Of a stretch of 64,000 nt of DNA, positions 35,901 through 46,330 are shown in pieces. Origin of the DNA: Antitrichia curtipendula (lineage: Eukaryota > Streptophyta > Bryopsida > Hypnales > Leucodontaceae); NCBI GenBank assembly GCA_951230915.1, contig OX579635.1, forward strand, positions 48,732,001-48,796,000, written 5' to 3'. Within the stretch, counting starts at the first letter, position 1, and every line of letters starts with the position of its first letter. A program made the position numbers and the translations under genes. The notes beneath the pieces were generated by a model. That model made no database searches. It had not been told where the DNA came from and saw only the letters and a program-made list of their open reading frames with translations.

Positions 35901-36318
35901 TTAGTTCTAACGATAGCTCACTTAATTTCTTGTCATACGCTTCTTTCTGAGTTTTTGTGTATACCCAGAAATCAATCTCCATCTGTAAACTACTCTCACA
36001 ATTCTCTTCAATTGTGACCCGTGCATGGTTCAAGCGCTCGTCATAGGATGCTTGCATCCTATTAAATTCAAGCTGTAGATCTAAGAATTCAATCTTCAAC
36101 CTCTTGCTACAAGATATCAAGGTTTGATTCTCTTCTGCAATTCTCTCTCTTATTAACGTTTCTAATCTAGTAAACATAAGTAGTCGATCCCTCTCCTCGC
36201 ACACATTCACAAACTGTTGCATGCCCTCTCGCAACGTTGAAATCTCCCTTTGCGCTTCATTCAATGAAAATTCGAATTGGCTATCTCTACTGCGTAATCG
36301 TTCAGTATACCCAAGCAA
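32999..36318 (-). pseudogene. decayed multi-exon transposon-like ORF with N-terminal coiled coil
   Basis: Minus-strand open segments lie in order. 36318-35764 is a long coiled coil (REISTLREGMQQFVNVCEER ..). 35760-35131 is in the same frame after one TGA, ends at a good GAAG|GTAAGC donor and includes VDVEQVQRTMVELYNITLEG. About 34940-34410 contains KLDEAEIVHGQKMERVSITL, a TAG, then KVEWHLGAGIKTIKCMFGLN and LHSCIYCLQERKK. Smaller pieces lie at 34229-34026 and 33970-33830. The last, 33370-32999, begins MENNHHAAKTTYQRHSQHSG. Block order (..DG-like block, ..L..D.K.....G...S.Y.C.YC, C-terminal N..H...K..R.T) resembles a widespread family of transposon-linked proteins without a settled name. At least two nonsense codons and one phase mismatch argue it is inactive. 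Confidence 0.5.
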
Positions 36319-38578
36319 ACCGTTCTTTCCTCGGCAACAAATTCAAGTAGGTGACTTACTAATTAAAAATGTGGACGTCTACTATCAATTGGATTATGAA
36401 GATATAATGCACCATCAACCCAGAGGTCAATGATTGTTTGATGCACCTGATTCCCGTTTTTGAGGAAAATTGGACTTTGGTGTTTGATCATAAATGGCAC
36501 AATTACGAGAAACAAGCGGAGTGTACTTTGCATTAATTGTTGCACTAATTTTGTAACTTGAATTTGCCATTGCTGACAACTGAAGCTAACATGAGCAAAA
36601 CAATCTACCTTTCTAACTTCCTGACACACTGACGAGAAGAAGACGGCAGCCAACTGAGCCAAGCTCCTGCCGAAAAATGATACCCGCCAAAAACGGAGCT
36701 AGCTGTATCGATGATTGGGACTAAGCAATCATTCCTTGATGTAGGTAGTACTGAACTTTCAATTTGAGCCACCCGATCTTCAGTGACCATAGCCACCCAT
36801 GATTTTTGCAAGTTGCCCACTACTCAATTATGAGTAGATCTGATCAAAGGCAAGAGGCCCTATACTGGCCTCCTTTTTTTCCTAATGTTGATTCAATTAG
36901 ATTACACTTGAACATAATAGTATGAGACCTGTCATATCAATTGGATTAATTTGGATGAAACGAAATGTAGATGGATGGGGGATCTAATTAGCATAAACAT
37001 TTGAATGTAATTTAGATGAATGCATATGAAAGTGAATGAGAGGTAGATGACAAGCAACTATAGCTAGATGAAAGTTGAATGACAATCATTCTACTTTGAA
37101 AACATGGTATAACACATTATAATTATTTTTCTAAATACTGCAAACCACCAATTAGTGCACCTTGCAAATTTGCGGAATTGTAAAATTTGTACAGGTTTAC
37201 TTCTAAAATGTTATTATACTAAACATATTTATGAATTAACTTACTTTCAAATGTACACAAATAAAACCAATCAAATTTTCTTGTTGATTTTCTTGTCATT
37301 ATTTTGAAATTTATAAAAATTATAGGCACATAATTGAAGATTATGACAATTAATTATATCTTTATAGGAAATCCTTGTCATACAAGCCTAAGAATAGATT
37401 TGGTTTTCATAGTCATAGTCATTTATTTATTTTCAATCATTACGGTTAGTTTGTAGTCACTTTTTATGTTGTATTCTTTCATTTTCAAAATGTCATTACT
37501 CCTTTTTGCTCTATGTTTAATCGAATACCAGTACTCTTAAGAAAATTAATTGTTTGAAATAAACAATTCAAACTATCCTTCCATCAACTTAGTATATGAC
37601 ACAAACTAACTATTGATGATTAATTTTAGAAGGTTGATAAAATTGTCTATATTGAAAAATTGAAAACAACATCACATAAAATGAAATTAGATAGAAAATC
37701 AAAGCATATACTTCAAATTTTAAGGCTCTTTCTACACTAAATAGGGGGTTTAAGGGGATCCATACTTATCAATCAACATTACACACTACATAAATATCTA
37801 CCTTTGTTGTACATGAATAGTTATTGAAGTGTTTGGAGGTTGTAGGTCATATTTCAAACATCTACAATTTTCTACAATAAGTCCTTTTAATTTTTTGGTC
37901 CCCTTAATATCCCTATTTAGTGTAGAAATCTAGATTAGCATAGATTTTATCAATGTTTGCCACTACTCAAGATATGACTACATAAGAAGTTTCAAATTGT
38001 AAATCTTCAAAACAATTTGTTTTAGAAAATCAAAATTTCAATACTTTTTATATAAATATAAATTTTGTAATAAACCATTCTAATAATTCATGATATGAAA
38101 GAATCTTGGAGAATTTCTTTTTTAAATGAAGGAATTTCTTAATCAAATTTCAATACTTTATTTTTAATTCTTAAAATCCACACAACAAACGATTCATGAT
38201 TACAAACTTTTGAAAATAGCCAAAAATTAAAAGGGGAATTATTTACTTAAATCACCACTCTTTATTTTAATTTTAAAATCAACTTGACAAATAATATATG
38301 AGTAGGATGATTTTTTGAGAACTGAAAAAAATTAATGGACAAGTTCTTACTTAACTCTCCACCTTTGAAAAAAATCAATGAACAAATAATTCATGATTAG
38401 TAGGACTATTTAAGAATTGCAAAAAATTAATGAGAAAGTCATGACTTAAAGTATTCATCCATTCATTTTATTTTAAAATAAAGCTCACAAATAATTAATG
38501 ATTAGAAAGAGATTTTGCAAATTGAAAAAATTAAGAGGAGAAGTTATCTCTTGAAGCTCCACCCATTAGTTATATTTT
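36319..38578. other. AT-rich, no gene
   Basis: The part to ~36830 may be the upstream region of the transposon-like ORF. The rest shows no coding signal or clear repeat ends. Confidence 0.4.
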
Positions 38579-39523
38579 TTAATCCCTAAAGGACCAAGGT
38601 CTTTTTTTGTCAAAAAACACTCAAAAGTCAAAACTGCCATTTCTATTGCAAAGAGTAAAAAATTGAAAAATTATTATTTCTTCACATCTAACCACAGTAT
38701 CTTATACCTAACTAGTATAAAAATGTGTGGAATAAATTTCAAAAAGCTTGACCTCACAGATTGCAAGATATTTGCGTTTAAAGTGAAGAAAACAAGTTTT
38801 TTGCACATTGCAAGACTAGATTATTTGACTTTGAACCTTCTTTAACTTAAATTTTTTGGACTTTAGAGTTTTGAGGTCTAAACCTTTATGGTAGGAAATT
38901 AAGTTGAAAATATAAAAAATAAAAAATAAAAATTCAAAAAAACTTAAGTATTCTTAAAAAAAATTATTAAGTAGAAGTAGATTTGAGATGGAAGGAAAAG
39001 CTAAATTATTGATATCACTTAGATGGAACTAAAATTCACTAATTCCAACAATGGTATTGTTCTAGAAAAACAAACAAACTATGAAGAGTTTATTTTTTGA
39101 AAAATTGTAAACATTGCATTTAGAAATGAGTCCTACAAGTTATTTTTTCAAGAAGATGTTTAGATTGCCCAAGAAACAAGATTGTTCATAACTTTTACAT
39201 TACTTATCCAAATGAAATGAATCAAAGCTTTCCTTGTAGACAAAAATATAATTTGTGAGAAATATTAATTTTTAATTTTTTTTAAAAAGTTCAAATCTTT
39301 TTTGTTGCCTAGTCTCCACTATTTTGAGCTTACTTAGGCATAACTTTTGTTCCTAGGCACCAATTGAAAAAAAAATTATATTCCCACAAAGATAATCAAT
39401 TTTTCTATCTTCAAAAAAAAATTTAAAAAATCATGACAAAAATTGAGATTATAGTTACCTGCCCGAATTCCAATTTGTCCTTCGAAGAGACAATGATCCC
39501 CCAAATGATCCTTTAGAGGTTAA
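38579..39523 (+). mobile_element. TTAA-bounded non-autonomous element, 945 bp (copy B)
   Basis: The left boundary is TTAATCCCTAAAGGACC and the right GATCCTTTAGAGGTTAA, so the inverted ends match over CC(C/T)TAAAGGA(C/T)C and TTAA lies outside both. Interior blocks shared with copy A include AAAACTGCCATTTCTA, CATAACTTTTACATTACTTA and ACCTGCCCGAATT. Confidence 0.65.
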
Positions 39524-39719
39524 AATCAACATCACAATTAGGACATCAATAGGATGAATTTTTTTTTAATTTATTAAATAATAGGATAAATTTTTCTTCA
39601 AATTACCACCCTTTGTTTATTACATTTAAAAACAATGTAACAAACAATTTACAATTTATTATTGTAGAGGACTAGCCCTTCATTCCTTCAAAATGATTTT
39701 GTAGTGGGGCAATTGCAAG

Positions 39720-40890
39720 CAAATATGAGTAGAAGAAAAGACTAATCTCCTTCAAAAGACATATTTTTTAAGGAGTGCATGTGGGTGGAGTGACTATAGG
39801 TACAAGAAAATGTTGGTGGGGTGGTTGTAGATAGTTTAAAAGACCAATCTCCTTGAAAGACATTTTTTCTCCCTCAAGGAATGCCTGCAAGGTAGGGTGA
39901 CCATAGGTACAAGAGAACATTGTAGGACGACAGCCAATAGAGAAGAAGTTAATCTCCTTCAAAAGACATTTTTTCTCCCTGAGAAGGTGCATGTGGGTAG
40001 AACGACAATGAGTACAAGAAAAGACTAGTATGCAACCGAGGATAAAAAAGAAATCAATCTTCTCCAAAAGACATTTTTTCTCCCTTTAAGGGCGCATGAG
40101 GGTTGTTAAGCATGGAAAGACCTTTATAACTACGTGTTGACGCACCACTATTGTTCCAATATTAATAGTTGTTGGTTTTCAATGCTTGACTCCATGCATC
40201 CGCATAAAACTTTAAATCAATTAAATAGAAACATAACTTGCATGTTGATATTTTTTTATGCTAGTTATGTTTATTTTCAATTGATTCAAAGTTTCATGTG
40301 GATGGAGTGAAACATCAAAAAGTAGTGCCTTTGAATACTAGAACAGTGGTGGAGTGCCTACACGTAGTTGGAAAGGTCAATCTCCTTTGAAGACACTATT
40401 TCTCCCTCATAAAGGGCGATTGTAATTAAGGCAACCTCAATTATAAGGAATGATGATAGGAAGACCGTTGATAAATGAAAAGGTCGAAATGTCTTTAAAA
40501 AACACTTTTTTTCTCCCAAGAGGCATGGGCACATGGGCAATAACAGGTACAAGAAATTGTTGATAGAGCAATTACAAGGTAATTGCAAAAGTTAATCTCC
40601 GGCAAAGATATTTTTTTCTCCTCATAGGGTACATGGGGGAGGAGGGCAACCTCGGGTACATGAAAACACTAGTGGCACAACCTTGGGTGAAAAGGTCAAT
40701 TTCCTTTAAAGTCATTATTTTCCCCTCAAGGCGCATGTGGGCGGGGGGGTATATAGCCGGTAGAAGTAAAAGATGATAGAGCCACTACAAATAGAGGAAA
40801 AAATCAATCTCTTTCAAAAACACATGTATTCTCCCTCAAGGGACACATGCAGGTAGGACAACTACATGTGGGTATAAAAAAAATAGTAGC
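39720..40890. repeat. degenerate ~105 bp tandem array, about nine units
   Basis: The phrase AATCTCCTTCAAAAGACATT (or variants) followed by TTTTTTCTCCCTCAAGG and GGTACAAGAAAA recurs near 39745, 39845, 39952, 40060, 40378, 40490, 40593, 40697 and 40805. Spacing is about 100-110 bp except where an inverted-repeat insertion at 40128-40369 splits the array. No function evident. Confidence 0.75.
40128..40369. mobile_element. fold-back MITE inserted in the tandem array, 242 bp
   Basis: AACTACGTGTTGACGCACCA at the left and the complement of the right end, AACTACGTGTAGGCACTCCA, are imperfect inverted repeats. The interior also pairs (AAACTTTAAATCAATTAAAT with ATTTTCAATTGATTCAAAGT), so the whole element folds. 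GGAAAGACC (40114-40122) and GGAAAGGTC (40370-40378) near its edges may be a degraded 9-bp target duplication, which would suggest a Mutator-type element; five extra bases on the left make this uncertain. Confidence 0.6.
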
Positions 40891-41329
40891 AAGGCAATGA
40901 AGGTCATCAAAAGAGAACCATTTCAATCTCAGTGTGAAGTTAATTGTATTACAAATAGTTTTTATGTCACTAAAGTTTCTTTTGAGTATTGTTGTTTTGT
41001 TCATTTCTAAACTTTTGTTTTGTATCAAAGAAGCAACCAAGCTCAGGGGGGACACTTTCTGTTTTTTAATAACCCACGTGCGGCGGACTATAGGGTACAT
41101 TTAAATAATCTTGGGTAAAATTTATAAGAAATTTACATATAAATTATGAGACATTAAAAGTGACATGCCCTTTATAAGTAATATAGGCAAACGGAAAATA
41201 TGGTCCATTAAAATGTAGGTAGATATAAATTAGGGGCAAAAGAATGGGATCCTAGGAATTAAGTTTAGTAGGTTCAATTAATATTTACTTATAGTACTAG
41301 TTAGATACAGCTCAAAATACAAGTACTAT

Positions 41330-41425
41330 GGTGTATCTACAGTGTATCTACAACTCATGTATAGTGTATCTTTAAGTCATATCTTTAAGTCATATCTTTA
41401 ATCATATCTTTACAGCATACTGTAA
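41330..41425 (+). repeat. short tandem repeats upstream of the 41.7 kb ORF
   Basis: GTGTATCTACA is repeated about three times and TCATATCTTTAA about four times in succession. They lie 260-360 bp upstream of the ATG. Confidence 0.6.
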
Positions 41426-41684
41426 CGGACAATACAGTGTAGCTAGACAGTGCGCGCGTTGCCTTCGAGGAGTTCTAGGGTTTCAGTTGAGGCGTCGGGT
41501 GTCAAACTTGCAGTTCACGCGATTGTTGTGATCGCAAGATTCAGTTGTGAGATTCAATTGTCTTGGAGGAGTTTTTGGGTTTCAGTTCGAGGCGTTTGCG
41601 CTTAGGCATTACGTGCATTGGATTAGGGTTTAAGCGTTTCAGTGAGTTCTTTACGGTTTAAGGGTTGGGATAGGGTTCTTGGAC

Positions 41685-42395
41685 ATGGCCACTACAGTTA
41701 AGATGTGGACAATGGAGGACGACTTCAGAGAACCAACTTTCTACAGCAAGGTCAAGGTTTTTCAAGACGAAACCTATGCATCATTGAGGCTGCGTTTGGA
41801 GGAGAAATCAGCGTTGGAATGGCCATTCGACTTCTGGGACAAGGAGGAAGGCAGCAGAGTTCCGCATAAAATGGAATCCTTGAGCGACATGCCTGCGGAT
41901 GTTTTTGTTTTGCCATTGGGTCTTGCAGTTTCAGGGGAAGCTTCCAAACGCCGGCGCCTAGACGATGCAGGTACGCGAAGTGAGGCCATACCTGAAGATA
42001 GAAACTGTGATCTTGGTTGTGAAGCAGGTGCAGTCCCCGATCTAGCGAACTCTAGGGTTAGTGGAACATCGGGAGTCACCGATTCCTTAGAGCATCAACT
42101 GCATTCCACTCTGCTTTCGGAGCACATCTGGGACCGCTACCTTGAACACGGCGAGAAGCTGAAGAGGGAATTGCAGTGCGCCTCGTTGGAAGACAATCGG
42201 TGGTTATTGAAGACTGCCGATATCAATGGACAAGGGGTTGTTAAATTTTTTTGCTTGGAATGTTGCAAGGAGGTTGGAGGGGCAATGGTAAGCACGAGAA
42301 GAGCTGTGGCTCAGGCTGCGTATTTGGAAATGTTGCTCAAGCTGTGTCTTTGCTTCAGAGAATCGACCAGCTCTAGTATAAGTATATTCACATAG
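41685..42395 (+). CDS. uncharacterised protein with Cys-rich C-terminal motif, up to 236 aa
   Basis: The ORF starts at the ATG of MATTVKMWTMEDDF, after a GGGTTT-rich leader typical of plant 5' UTRs. Residues ~15-90 (TFYSKVKVFQDETYASLRLR .. MPADVFVLPL) look like a beta-grasp, ubiquitin-like fold. A low-complexity linker with a possible nuclear signal (EASKRRRLDD) follows, then a helical segment (HIWDRYLEHGEKLKRELQ) and RWLLKTADINGQGVVKFFCLECCKEVGG, a short CxxCC motif. I recall similar proteins as a multi-copy family in mosses but cannot confirm it. A strong donor, GGGGCAATG|GTAAGC, lies at 42288 just after the motif and in phase 0. The true protein may therefore splice out there, and the last ~36 residues may be intron read-through. 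No convincing second exon was found. GC-rich codon use contrasts with the AT-rich surroundings. Function unknown. Confidence 0.6.
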   Translation: MATTVKMWTMEDDFREPTFYSKVKVFQDETYASLRLRLEEKSALEWPFDFWDKEEGSRVPHKMESLSDMPADVFVLPLGLAVSGEASKRRRLDDAGTRSEAIPEDRNCDLGCEAGAVPDLANSRVSGTSGVTDSLEHQLHSTLLSEHIWDRYLEHGEKLKRELQCASLEDNRWLLKTADINGQGVVKFFCLECCKEVGGAMVSTRRAVAQAAYLEMLLKLCLCFRESTSSSISIFT

Positions 42396-42417
42396 AGGAG
42401 ATGTTATAAAATTTGCG

Positions 42418-42675
42418 TGGAGCTCGACAAATCTTTGAGTGGTCGATGACCTGGGAACTTGATCATTACGGTTGGGCTGCATGGAGCTCAACAAATCTTT
42501 GAGCGATGGATGACTTGGGAACTTGATCATCACGGTTGGGCTGCGTGGAACTCAACAAATCTTTGAGCGTTTGGATGACTTGGGAACCTGATCATCACGG
42601 GTGGGCTGCGCGGAGCTCGACAAATCTTTGAGCGGTGGATGACTTGGAAACATGATCATCACGGGTGGGCTGTGT
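42418..42675 (+). repeat. four-copy 64-65 bp minisatellite downstream of the ORF
   Basis: Units start at 42418, 42482, 42546 and 42611 with TGGAGCTCGACAAATCTTTG or variants, and include GATGACTTGGGAACTTGATC and ATCACGGGTGGGCTGCG. The unit length is not a multiple of three, so it is not one coding repeat. It lies about 25 bp past the stop codon, in the probable intron or 3' UTR. Confidence 0.85.
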
Positions 42676-44900
42676 ATATTATGTTCAAGCTTCGATACAA
42701 CGACATCGATTGGGCAAGGTCACTCTACGTACGATAGGTTTGGTAATTCGAGACTTCCGCCCTATTATGGAAGGGTGACTTTAAATGCTGTACTTCATCT
42801 ATTTAGGGTGTAGTGTTCATAGCATTTCGTTGTAGTTCTTATTTTTGGCCTTGTCATACTGGCTGTCCTTTATGATGTGTTCCACTGAACTTTCTTTGCC
42901 TTGGTTTTAAACATGTAGGTGCGTAGAATGTCACCCTGGTGATAAAGCTTGAATTAGGTATGCGAAGTTTGAAATGGAGAGTGGTGACATTGCCCGAGCT
43001 AGCCTGAATGAAGCAAAAAGTTAGTACCCCGAAGAAAGACGCTGCAAAAGCACAGAGTCCTGCTAGGTACTCACTCTCCTGTTTCGTTTCTGGTGCTTCG
43101 TGTCTGCTGTGCTTTATGGCTCATTTCTAAAAGAGTTGTAGTATTAATGGTTATTGGCATGCACAGGTTGTTTCTACTGATAGGTTTATTCACCTAGTGA
43201 ATCACTGTCATAATTTAATCCCTTAATGGAATGATGAAGTCCACGTCAAAAATTGTTTTTTTTTATATTAACTTTTAAATCATAGTTCTATCGATTAAGG
43301 ATGTCGGGCATGAGTTATTTGTGGTGGTATTTTGTTACTTAGAGCTCCAGAAATGATTTATTTTAGCTCCTAAACCTATAGAAGCGGCCGCATTTGGGCA
43401 TTTGGGTACGAAGGGGAAATTTAAGATACAAGAGTTGTCCTAATGATGGCACTGGACTTCATGATTTTTGATTTTGAAGTATTGTGGATGAAATGGCAGA
43501 TTTAATGATCTGACTCCGTCAATGTTTGCAATTTGGTTGGGTGCAGGAGTTTGTGCTTTGAACGATCTCTCTGAAGTTTGGGTAGCACCATGTCATAGAG
43601 CTTGATCTTGTTTTCTCACATGTGGTGGAGGGCATTAGAATGGCGTATTTTTGATGTAATTTTTTTATATGAGGCATATATTTGTGGTCAAAGTTCACAG
43701 ATGAACTTCATGTCTATGTTTTTAAACACATTTTGTCCCTAAAATCTCTTCAATACTTTTTCAACCCTAATGTCTTGTTTTTTATTCTCATTCATGCATG
43801 TATTCGTGTTGTATTTGTATTCATGCATTGTTATAACTTGAATCCTTTTTTCTATAAGGTATTTGTTAGTCACTTGTATTTTTATTATTTTTTAGTTAGT
43901 TTTTATTCTTACAAAGAAAATAGCCTCTAATATATTCCTTTGACCTACATATTATAAGTAATGATAGATATGATAATATGGATAAATTTTTTGCTTTATG
44001 TAATAATAGGGGTCCTTTAAATGCTTTCTAGGAGGTAAATAGCCCCCCAAAAAATACCCCACCGCCACACATGGGTCCCCCAAATATACAAGGAGTGTCC
44101 TCCCCGAGCAACCAAGCCTCATGTGCTTGACATGAAGGTCACCAAAGGCCGCATCAAATCTCTTTCAACTATACTCCATCTAAAAAATGCAACAATTATG
44201 GTAGCTTTGGCTTAAAGATTTCTATTAGCAAGTGTGGATTGATTCATTGGTGCTATTCATGTAATTTTGACCAATTTGTATAGACGAGATTGATCCTCCA
44301 AGACTACCCTTTTCGTAAAGAGATAGAAAGTTATGAGCCCTTGTTGATGTTTTACAAGTGTATCCTACAACTTGTATTAGGTCAATATAAATGTGAAACT
44401 ATTTCAAATTGAGGTCGTCGCCTTGAGTCTCAGGTGAAGAGACTTGTAATCAAAGATGTAGGGGAAGAAGTGTAGTATATGAGAACATGGTTTGGAGTAT
44501 GATAACTAAAGTGGATGTGAACCATGACTAGTCTTTTGCTCAACTCTACAAGGTTTTGGTCCATGAGAAAGTCTTGGTGGTATTGAATGGTTCACGGTAG
44601 ATCACCAAGTATGCGCTTAAATGGTTGAATTCTTAATAACTTGTTGGTTCTTCCTAGGAAATCTATCATCCTTGTGGCTTTGTATTCATTAGGTAGCTAC
44701 AGGAATGTGTGCTATACAATTCCTATGGAATTTGGAACACAATTGAGTTCCATTTTTTTGCTTAACCTTCATAAAGTCACTAAGATTGATGCTAATGTGA
44801 ACATCATGTATCATGAGGTCTAGTTTGGTTTTAGACATGTCAATCTATGTTGAAATGTAGAATTTTTTGGGATCTAGGTCCTATATGAAGGTGTTGTTGG
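42676..44900. other. no confident gene; possible 3' part of the preceding transcript, then AT-rich DNA
   Basis: A candidate acceptor (TGTAG|GTGCGTAGAATG near 42920) would add seven residues to the preceding ORF and then stop. From 43.7 to 44.9 kb there are only short, repetitive frames. A stretch near 44750-44880 weakly resembles 46560-46680. Confidence 0.35.
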
Positions 44901-46330
44901 GTGATTGCAAAAAAGACCAAACAATTTTGGTAGGGTTTTGCCAAACTGGTTTTGTCTTTTGCAATAACTTTTGAATTTAAATCCAATGCCAAAAATAAAA
45001 ATCTACTTCTAGATGTTTTGATTGTAATTGTATCCCTTATTTTTCAAAAGAAATTTAAAATCATTTTATATTTAAAAATCATATTTTTCTAATTTATCAC
45101 ATTTAAAAAAAAAAAATTAGTACTAGGGAGTACCCAATTTTATTATACTAGAAATAAAATTTTGGTGGTCTATTTCCACACTAACAAGGCATATTTTATA
45201 TGAAGGGCATCAAAAAATACGTTATTTTATATCCTCCACATTTGTGCAAAAGGCCCCCAAAGGGGCTCCATGCCGCATACACTTCTAAACATTGAAGATG
45301 GTTTCAAGTTAATTTTTTGGGTGAAATCTCATCACCATCAGGTCCTTACAAATAGAAAATTTTTAGCTTTTTTTATTTCACTACAGTTGATTTATTAAAA
45401 ATCAAAACGTTGAAATATGCCTATTCTACCTACAATTCCAAATGTCCCTCAAAAGGCGTATTTCAATGTTTTGATTTTTAATAAATCAACTATAGTGAAA
45501 TAAATTAAAAAAACCTTAAATTTTCCATTTGTAAGGACTTGATGGTGATGAGATTTCACCAAAAAATGAACTTGAAACCAACTTCAATGTTTGGAAGTGT
45601 ACGCAAAATGGAGCCCCTTTTTTGGCCTATTTGCACAAATGTAGAGGACATAAAATAACATATTTTTTGATGCTCTTCATAAGAAATATGCCTTATTAGT
45701 GTGGGAATAGACCACCAAAATTTTAGTTCTAGTATATTAAATTTGGATACTCTCTAGTACTAGAAACAAAAAAAATAAAAAAGTGTGACAAACTAGAGAA
45801 AATGAATTTTAAATCATTACAAGAAGTTTCAGCCCTCGAAGAGGCTATTAACAGATGATTTTTGGCACCCCTGTAGTGCAATTACAGGAACCTTAAAAAA
45901 ATATTTTTTAATTAAAAAATTAATATTTTTTATATTAAAAAAATATTTTTTTCTTAAAATAATTGTTATTTTTAAAAAAATATTAAAAAAATATTAAAAA
46001 ATTAAAAAGTCTGACATGGTGCTGACGTTGCACAAGTAGTGCCACATCAGCACCCGAAATCAAAGCTTCGAGGGCTTCTGCAATTGCACCCAGGGGGTTC
46101 AAAACTCGCGGCCCCTTCCAGGGCTGAAAATTCTTGTAATGTATAAAATGAATTTTAAATATAAAATAATTTTAAACATTTTTTGAAAAATATGGGATAC
46201 AATTACAATCAAATCATTTAGGAGTAGATTTTTATTTTTGGCATTGGATTTTAGATTTTAAAACTATAGTTTGGATAAAACAGAATCTGGCAAATCACTA
46301 CTAAAATTGTTTGATCTTCTTTGCAATCAC
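44901..46330. mobile_element. fold-back element with ~520 bp inverted arms
   Basis: The left arm (44901-45421) begins GTGATTGCAAAAAAGACCAA and the right arm (45455-46330) ends with the complement (TTGGATCTTCTTTGCAATCAC-like). Matching blocks are recognisable along the whole length, for example TTGTGCAAAAGG against GGCC..TTTGCACAAA, ATCACCATCAGGTCCTTACA against TGTAAGGACTTGATGGTGAT, and GTAGATTTTTATTTTTGGCA on the right. The loop is 33 nt. The right arm is longer because another element is inserted at 45815-46141. No ORF of interest. Confidence 0.8.
45815..46141. mobile_element. MITE nested in the right arm of the fold-back element, 327 bp
   Basis: The ends CATTACAAGAAGTTTCAGCC and, as complement of the right end, CATTACAAGAATTTTCAGCC are inverted repeats. 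The core is an A/T-only stretch flanked by GC-rich shoulders. AAAATGAATTTTAAAT occurs just left (45799-45814) and again 4 bp right (46145-46160). A relative with CATTAGATGA ends lies at 59432-59706. Confidence 0.75.

Noticed and set aside
39720..40890. Regular repeats considered as a CRISPR array
   Set aside because: Units are degenerate with no conserved repeat/unique spacer pattern, and the DNA is eukaryotic with spliced genes.
43000..43200. Possible second exon of the 41.7 kb ORF
   Set aside because: Candidate acceptors give only a few residues before a stop, and no family motif supports the join.
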